Shown here: positions 1 to 6,600 of the stretch, one piece after another
Layout: the number at the start of each line of letters is the position of its first letter
How positions within the stretch are numbered: position 1 is the first letter of the stretch
Assembly (NCBI GenBank): GCA_018645535.1
Contig: JABGWN010000277.1
Location: 1 to 10,510 of the forward strand
DNA: 10,510 bases
Direction of reading: 5' to 3'
DNA from: Methanobacteriota archaeon
Lineage (GTDB): Archaea > Thermoplasmatota > Poseidoniia > Poseidoniales > Poseidoniaceae
Notes under the pieces: generated by a model
What the model was told of the DNA's origin: nothing
The model's database searches: none
The model's input: the letters and a program-made list of their open reading frames with translations, nothing else
Made by a program: the position numbers and the translations under genes

Positions 1-990
<990 letters not shown>

Positions 991-993
<3 letters not shown>

Positions 994-1095
994 TTTTTCA
1001 TTATGTATCCGCACCTCGAGTGCCCTTCGTCTAATAATTCATGCCAATTCACCGATGCGACAATAGTCGCGTCCATATCCGATTCGAAAGGAGAT
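991..1095 (+). other. 23S-5S spacer with small hairpins, no tRNA
   Basis: This spacer of about 100 nt separates the 23S 3' end from the mature 5S. It starts with a short T run (994-998). It contains two simple hairpins: GCAC/GTGC (1011-1014 with 1020-1023) and a stronger one, GCGAC-AATA-GTCGC (1057-1070), which an outer A-T and a T-G pair extend to 7 bp. No cloverleaf with a T-loop TTCRANY and anticodon arm could be drawn, so no tRNA is called. The spacer hairpins probably serve rRNA processing, which is inferred from position only. Confidence 0.6.
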
Positions 1096-1217
1096 GGGTG
1101 CACGGTCATAGCGGTGGAGTTTACCCGGTCTCATCCCGAACCCGGAAGTCAAGCCCTCCTGCGTCTGTCCCAATACTGTGGTACGAGAGTCCACGGGAAC
1201 GGCGGTCACTGTGCCCC
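1096..1217 (+). rRNA. rrf: 5S ribosomal RNA
   Basis: This is the complete 5S rRNA of the central protuberance of the 50S subunit, about 122 nt, the usual size. The conserved core CATCCCGAAC...GGAAGTCAAGC is at 1132-1155. Helix I is formed by 1096-1105 and following bases (GGG, bulged U, GCACGGU) pairing with ACTGTGCCCC (1208-1217), about 10 bp with one bulge. The ends given here are those of that helix. The flanks AAAGGAG (1087-1093) and CTCCTTT (1219-1225) are perfectly complementary and extend the stem outside the mature RNA. It is probably co-transcribed with the 23S gene and ends at the T run just downstream. Confidence 0.95.
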
Positions 1218-1244
1218 ACTCCTTTCCTCTTGGTATCTCCGATC

Positions 1245-1251
1245 TTTTTTT
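1245..1251 (+). terminator. Poly-T terminator of the rRNA unit
   Basis: A run of seven T residues lies 28 nt beyond the end of 5S, in a pyrimidine-rich stretch (TCTCCGATC then T7 then CC). Archaeal RNA polymerase terminates at oligo-T tracts in the non-template strand without needing a hairpin, so this is the natural end of the 23S-5S transcript. The call rests on sequence and position only. Confidence 0.6.
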
Positions 1252-1290
1252 CCTACTCCTAGGCTCTAACACACCTTTGAGAATCTATAC

Positions 1291-1294
1291 GGAG
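1291..1294 (+). promoter_or_regulatory. Shine-Dalgarno of aIF6
   Basis: GGAG lies 8 nt before the ATG at 1303 and matches the archaeal anti-Shine-Dalgarno. It fixes that ATG as the start. A leadered transcript is implied, so aIF6 is either read from a promoter between the T run and this site or by read-through of the rRNA unit. An AT-rich TATAC at 1285-1289 is too close to the start codon to be the TATA box of a leadered mRNA. Confidence 0.55.
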
Positions 1295-1302
1295 CGATAA
1301 AC

Positions 1303-1965
1303 ATGCCAATTGACACCCTTGACATTCATGGGTCCGATCAAATTGGTATTCATCTTGCATCAGTTGGCAACGTATTGTTTCATCCTCGTGAATTACCAAC
1401 ACCAACTATTGAGAAGCTAGAACAAGTTGTAGGACTTGAACTCGCACCCATCTCGATAGGAGGTTCCAATCTTATTGGCGCACTCCTCGCTGGAAATACC
1501 AAAGGAATGGCTGTCGCAGACATCGCAACAGAATCTGATATCGATGCATTAACTGCCTATGGAGACGTTGTTGTTATGGAAGGTGGTGTTAATACTGCAG
1601 GCAACCTCTTGCTTGTCAATGAACAAGGCTGTGTAGCATCTCCGAGTATTCCAAAGGATGGCCTGGATATTCTTTCTGAAGTTCTTGGTGTTGATATTAT
1701 TTCTACAACCATCGGAGGTCAAGACGTAGTTGGGAGCCTTGGTGTAGTCAATAGTCAAGGCGTTCTACTCCATCCAGATGTCGCTCCCGAGGAAGTACTA
1801 TTGATTGAAGAAATACTTGGTGTCCCTCCCATGGTTGGTACAGTTTCTTTTGGTTCTCCTTATGTTGGTGCTGGTATCTGTGCATCTAACAACGGTGCTC
1901 TTGCTGGAAGTGAAACCACCGGTCCAGAACTCAACCGTATTGAAGACGCTCTTGGTTTAATCTGA
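1303..1965 (+). CDS. eif6: Translation initiation factor 6 (aIF6), 50S anti-association factor
   Basis: This 220-aa protein is the usual length of archaeal aIF6. The family binds the 50S subunit near uL14 and the sarcin-ricin loop and blocks premature joining with 30S; in eukaryotes it also acts in 60S maturation. The five-fold pentein (beta/alpha propeller) repeats are visible as recurring glycine-bounded units: IGIHLAS (14-20), SNLIGALLAGNTKG (55-68), VNTAGNLLLVNEQG (96-109), DVVGSLGVVNSQG (141-153) and SPYVGAGICASNNG (185-198). The signature run GSETTGPELNRIEDAL (202-217) closes the protein. ATG 1303 has a Shine-Dalgarno 8 nt upstream, and the N-terminus aligns with family starts. It follows the 5S gene on the same strand with a poly-T between, and purC follows after 48 nt. 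In many archaea eif6 lies instead in a cluster with rpl31e/rpl39e. Confidence 0.95.
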   Translation: MPIDTLDIHGSDQIGIHLASVGNVLFHPRELPTPTIEKLEQVVGLELAPISIGGSNLIGALLAGNTKGMAVADIATESDIDALTAYGDVVVMEGGVNTAGNLLLVNEQGCVASPSIPKDGLDILSEVLGVDIISTTIGGQDVVGSLGVVNSQGVLLHPDVAPEEVLLIEEILGVPPMVGTVSFGSPYVGAGICASNNGALAGSETTGPELNRIEDALGLI

Positions 1966-1973
1966 GTTTGCCC

Positions 1974-1981
1974 AATAAAAA
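1974..1981 (+). promoter_or_regulatory. Candidate TATA box for purC
   Basis: AATAAAAA lies in the 48-nt gap after aIF6. A start site about 26 nt downstream of its centre would fall near 2003, giving a leader of about 11 nt before ATG 2014. No clear BRE purine pair is obvious immediately upstream (CCC precedes it), so this is a weak call based on composition and spacing. purC could equally be co-transcribed with aIF6. Confidence 0.3.
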
Positions 1982-2013
1982 CGTTCAATAGCCTATCCTT
2001 TTGGTTGATATAC

Positions 2014-2919
2014 ATGGGTGAAATGCTCTATCAAGGGAAAGTGAAGCAAGTTTGGTCAACAGATGACCCGGATATCTTGGAATTTCGATTCACAAATCAA
2101 ATTTCAGTTTTTGATCAAATTATTCCTTCTCTTATTCCCCGCAAAGGCGAATCACTAAATCGCACTACAGCACATTGGTTCAAATTGGTGGAACAAGAAG
2201 GTGTCTGTGGAACTCATCTTGTCGAATTAAACGCGCCTGATCGTTGCCTCGTACGTAAAGTCGAGGTTGTAAAAGAACCAGGTGCAATCCCGCGGGATGC
2301 CGAATGGGTGTTTGTACCTCTGGAATTCATCGTACGTCACTATCTCTCCGGATCAGCATGGCGCCGTTTCCAACGAGGCGAACTTACTGCAGAATCACTT
2401 GGAGTTTCTCAAGATGCTGAATATGGCGTCAAACTTTCAGAACCCTTCGTTGAAGTTACAACCAAATTCGAAGCATTCGATCGTAACATTGACCGCGAAG
2501 AAGCGCTACAAATTTCCAACATCACTGATCAAGAATTCGATTCTATCGTACAAGCAGCCCTTAAAGTCGATGAAATCATAGAAAGAGAGGCAGCTAAGAA
2601 CGGACTTATTCATGTCGATGGGAAGAAGGAATTTGCATTGGGACCGGGTCGCAAGGTTGTTCTCGTAGATACCTTTGGCACTCTTGATGAAGATCGTTGG
2701 TGGGATGCTGAAGCATATTCAAATGGCGAATGTATCGAATTATCAAAAGAATTTGTTCGTACGCATTACATTAATTCTGGACACCAAGCTGAATTAAAGT
2801 TAGCTCGTGACTCAGGTGCTGTCGATCCACCTATTCCTGCTTTACCCGAAAGCGTCATTGAGGAAACTGCTTCTCTTTATTCATCAATGTATGAGCGCTT
2901 GACCTCTGGTCAATTTTAA
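2014..2919 (+). CDS. purC: SAICAR synthase (phosphoribosylaminoimidazole-succinocarboxamide synthase)
   Basis: PurC joins CAIR and aspartate, using ATP, to form SAICAR in de novo purine synthesis in the cytoplasm. The protein is 301 aa from ATG 2014, close to the long (about 300 aa) branch of the family and longer than the 237-aa E. coli enzyme. Visible motifs are the nucleotide-binding LYQGKVKQVW (5-14), RKGESLNR (43-50), the core VPLEFIVRHYLSGSAWRRF (101-119), EPFVEVTTKFEAFDRNI (143-159) and HVDGKKEF (200-207). The normally DExxTPDSSRxW-like motif reads DTFGTLDEDRWW (219-230), a clear departure. ATG 2014 is preferred: the upstream in-frame TTG (2005) has no ribosome-binding site, whereas GGTTGAT precedes ATG 2014 by a few bases. 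The next in-frame ATG at 2023 would also keep the first motif. The gene lies 48 nt after aIF6. Its stop codon touches the stop of the convergent minus-strand gene. No other purine genes are nearby. Confidence 0.93.
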   Translation: MGEMLYQGKVKQVWSTDDPDILEFRFTNQISVFDQIIPSLIPRKGESLNRTTAHWFKLVEQEGVCGTHLVELNAPDRCLVRKVEVVKEPGAIPRDAEWVFVPLEFIVRHYLSGSAWRRFQRGELTAESLGVSQDAEYGVKLSEPFVEVTTKFEAFDRNIDREEALQISNITDQEFDSIVQAALKVDEIIEREAAKNGLIHVDGKKEFALGPGRKVVLVDTFGTLDEDRWWDAEAYSNGECIELSKEFVRTHYINSGHQAELKLARDSGAVDPPIPALPESVIEETASLYSSMYERLTSGQF

Positions 2920-3588
2920 TCACTCATGTTGTCTATGAATGAGGCCTGCGCCTCTTCTCTCTGCCGCCATTAATAGAGCATTTAAATGACGCACAGCTTC
3001 TCTAACCCCTCCGTCTAATGGCTCCTCTCTTGATACCATCCAACCGCTTCCAAGAAGCATGGATCTCAAGGCTTTCACTTCTTCAAAAGTGATGTAACCT
3101 AAAATCATTAATCCTGCTTTCCCCTCTAGAAATTCTTTGTGACCAGTATTCATTTCCGAACATCGTTCTGTTAGATATTCTAAATGTTCAATTAAATCGG
3201 AATACAATCCTTCTGATTGGCTTGGTATGGACAAGATATTCTCTAAAATATACTGTAAGGATGAACCTGTATGGTGTGGGAACCTACCAAATCTCTCTCT
3301 GTTTTTGTTTTCTCCTAACATGATTGGTGCTGAATCTCTGTTTAACATCCTTACACATGTAAACCAAAGTGTAGCATCATCCCATGTAATCTTATTACGA
3401 TCGTCAATTTCATCCAACCCTTGCTTTTTCAATCGGGTGGAAAAAGCCTCACGATTAACGAGTTTCTCCCATAGTTGATGATTTCCTCTACGGATTTCAA
3501 GTAGTGCTTGAAATGTTTCATCAAGATTCTCAGACACACATCCATCCAGCGTATAAAACGCGGACGTGCTTGAATTTGATTGGTTCAT
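2920..3588 (-). CDS. Protein of unknown function, 222 aa
   Basis: I do not recognise a family. The 222-aa product has no signal peptide or membrane segment, is rich in charged residues and looks mostly alpha-helical, so it is probably cytosolic. Recognisable stretches are a helical segment DETFQALLEIRRGNHQLWEK (23-42), a glycine- and histidine-containing stretch RFGRFPHHTGSSLQY (99-113), and a C-terminal helical part with YITFEEVKALRSMLLGSGW (165-183) and REAVRHLNALLMAAERRGAG (196-215). Start ATG 3588 is preceded on its strand by a purine-rich GAGGGT. The stop codon abuts the purC stop, with no spacer. The giant surface-protein gene lies 44 nt upstream on the same strand, so the two could share a transcript, but a TATA-like element and an inverted repeat in the gap suggest this gene may have its own promoter. 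Frame use and length make it a credible real gene. Confidence 0.75.
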   Translation of the reverse strand: MNQSNSSTSAFYTLDGCVSENLDETFQALLEIRRGNHQLWEKLVNREAFSTRLKKQGLDEIDDRNKITWDDATLWFTCVRMLNRDSAPIMLGENKNRERFGRFPHHTGSSLQYILENILSIPSQSEGLYSDLIEHLEYLTERCSEMNTGHKEFLEGKAGLMILGYITFEEVKALRSMLLGSGWMVSREEPLDGGVREAVRHLNALLMAAERRGAGLIHRQHE

Positions 3589-3604
3589 GACCCTCGCACT
3601 GCAT

Positions 3605-3622
3605 CATACCTATTGAGGTATG
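3605..3622 (-). repeat. Perfect inverted repeat, operator- or hairpin-like
   Basis: CATACCT-ATTG-AGGTATG is a perfect 7-bp inverted repeat with a 4-nt centre, located in the 44-nt gap between the giant gene and the 222-aa gene. It lies between a TATA-like element (3624-3631) and the ATG at 3588, where an archaeal repressor would block initiation. It could instead be an RNA hairpin after the giant gene's stop codon. No T run follows on the minus strand, which argues against a classical terminator. Confidence 0.45.
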
Positions 3623-3623
3623 T

Positions 3624-3631
3624 AATTATAA
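3624..3631 (-). promoter_or_regulatory. Candidate TATA box for the 222-aa gene
   Basis: On the minus strand this AT-only stretch reads TTATAATT within GATTATAATTAC, which resembles an archaeal TATA box. A start site about 26 nt downstream would be near 3600, leaving a leader of about 12 nt before ATG 3588, long enough to include the GAGGGT ribosome-binding site. It overlaps the end of the upstream coding region's flank. Supported by sequence and spacing only. Confidence 0.35.
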
Positions 3632-3632
3632 T

Positions 3633-6600
3633 CTAATCAAAAAACTTTGACATGCGTTCTTCAATGCTTGTTGTATCCACAATCTCTACATCAGGATCTA
3701 ATTCCTGTCTGATTGTATCAAGTCGGCCTGATGGGCTTAAGTCAGTTTCCGATACTGTAATCTCTTCTACGAGAGATACTGGTTCTTCTTCTAATTCCAT
3801 TTCTTCCTCAAATATTTCGAGAGACATGTCATCTTCAATCACTTCTGTTTCTTTCGTTTCTTGAGTATCCTTGTTATTTGTTGGTTTAGGTTTAGACCGG
3901 ATGTTTTCCTGTAATACTCCAGCCTCCTTTCTTTGCATTACAAGTACGTATGCTCCAACTATGAATATCGTAATAGCCGTTCCCCAAAGGAGATTATTTG
4001 TTGTTACCAAACTTTGACTTTCCTCTACATAAATGGCTGTAGCTGTGTTGTCTGAAGGGTCATCATCTACGTCAAACGGTGAGTTGCAATCTATCGTTGC
4101 GGACAAGGACTCCCTATCGGATATACTTGGGTTTTGTATTTTAACAATCGGTGCAAACTGAGAACCTTCCACGTCCACAATCCGTTCAATACGATATGAA
4201 CTGGTACTACTTGTTACGGTCAGTATGCAATTTACATCTCCGAGAACCTCATAATTTGTACGAGTAATTGCGATGTCGAGGTCACCAGTAGCACTGAAAC
4301 TTGCGATCCCTACATTCCAATTTGATTGACGGGACACTTGTGCTGTTTCAATTGAAACAACTTCAATTCCATTGCCATCATAACCAACGACACGGATCAG
4401 CAACTGCCCCGGTTCAGGATCCCATTGGTCCACTGATATATTGACGAATCTTGATTCATTTCTCTGAATTGTGAACGTACCAAGGTCAAGTGGAATTGTC
4501 TCGCCCGTATTCGTTGATGCAATAAATGTCAATCTTGTCTGTTCATCAAGGTCTCCATTCACGCTACAGGAAACTACTGTCTCTGTTAACGGTGCTCTTC
4601 CCAATTCTTGGAACACATCGGAAATGAACTGGCAGGAGGCAGATACTTGTGGTAAAATTGAACCAATATTGACGAATTGTATGGCGTCGTTGGTTGACGA
4701 TATTGTCTCAAAATTAATTCCCTCTTCTAGGATAAGGCGATACTCATCTTGATTCATCGTGGCATCAGGAACTGTGACTGTGCTTGGATTAATTGAATTC
4801 AAATGCAATGAAAATGCTTGGCTTGAACCAGCAGAACCAGACAATACAGGTGTCGATGCAAATGAAATATTGGAGTAGATCACAGTTATCGATTCCACAT
4901 ACATACCTAATTGTGGATGGACTATCCTAAGTTCAATTTCCAGTGGCTGCTTGTCCCAATTCGTAGGCGGAATAATCTCGAATGGTATGCCACGTGCTTC
5001 ATGAGGTGATAGAGATGCAGATTGCATTCCTGAGATGTTCCATCCTACAGGTAAGTTTTCCAGTGTTATAGTCACGTGGCTCATTGTATTGCCCGTGTTT
5101 TCCATCCATGCAAGAGGGTATCCTCCTCCTTCACTAACAAACCATGATTGGCTTGCATTGAGTTCAAAATTTGGAGAAGGTGAAACTCTTACAGGAATCT
5201 CAAATTCTTCTAATCCTTGACCTGATCCATCTGATACTCGGATTTTGACGATATTTACTTGTCCCGCGATTGCACTACTTGGAGATTGAACAAATATGTC
5301 GATAAGTTCGGTTTGGCCAGGTTCCATCAATATTCCATCAGGGAGTGATGTATTCCATCCCTGCCCGGATTTCGTGAAGTATGGAGTGCTCGGTGAATTT
5401 CCAAGTTGTTCTACTTCGACTTGAATCGTGTCTCCACCTGGCAGAATTTCGAGATTGCTGTTTGCAAGATTGACGTGCCACTTGGCAGTTTTCTGGACCT
5501 CGAATGTCACGTTGAATTCGCCGAGTTCATAGTCAGATGATACAATTTTGTAGGTGATTTTAGCAGTACTGCCCTCCCATGCGAAAGGAATCATCTGAAC
5601 AATCGGCAGAACTTGTGAGGAGTTGACATCGAGTTCTAAAGAATCGACAGGATCATGCAAGTTCCATACGGATGTATCATTTGCTGTTGTAGTGATACTA
5701 ATATGCGGCACGAGTTGGACCACATCGACAAAATTGCCAATATTTTGGACTTGAATTCCATATTGGAATTCTTGATTAGGAATAACCTGCATAATTTGTC
5801 CGTCTAGAGGTGTTATCTCCCATAAATGCCGTTGTTCCGCTTCAATCAGTAATCTCGTTGAAGCAGATACACTTTCGTTGACAATCGAAGACCACGTGAA
5901 TTCTATTTCAAAAGGCTCTGCAGCGGGGATAGAGGAGTCAAGTGTTATTTCTACAGGCATTATGGTTGTAGCCAAAGCTGCAAGGGTTCGTTGTGGATTG
6001 AAAAAGGTGAACTGTACATCATCTGATGCAATTTGTTCAGTTGTTATTACTCGCCCACTGAGTAAATATGTATCTTCTCCGTTTCCTGGATTGTCAAGTT
6101 GGATGAGTAGTTGATGAGGGATACTTACATTAAATCCAGTCGGTTCTGCTAACGGACCAGAATCGATTATACTAATTGCAGAACGATGAATCTGCAACAC
6201 GTGGACACTCAACAAAAAGTCGTGATGATCTATTGGCACATTCTCTGCTGTATTGAATACTAATCGCTGAGGTGGGGCATCAGTTGGTATGTACACTTCA
6301 AGTGAGGCGATAGCAACAGTTCCAGATGCACCAGAAATCTCCAATATGCCATTGTTGATGTTGGCTCCAGATGTAGCATTCCATTGCCAATTTTGGAGAT
6401 ATACACTCGCATTGTTTAGATCCCATGATAACGTTCCGCTCGAAGGGATAAGTGCCTTGATTTCAAAGGATGTGACGGTCGAGGGAACAGAGCGAATGTG
6501 GACTGGTGAGGTGTGTGAACCAACTGCCGTTAGATTGACCTCAAGGGAACGGCATAACGTATCGTCTCCACTCCCAATACATGTGGTTAGAGTTGTTATT

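Noticed and set aside
2005..2013. TTG start for purC
   Set aside because: It adds three residues not expected for the family and lacks a Shine-Dalgarno; ATG 2014 is better placed.
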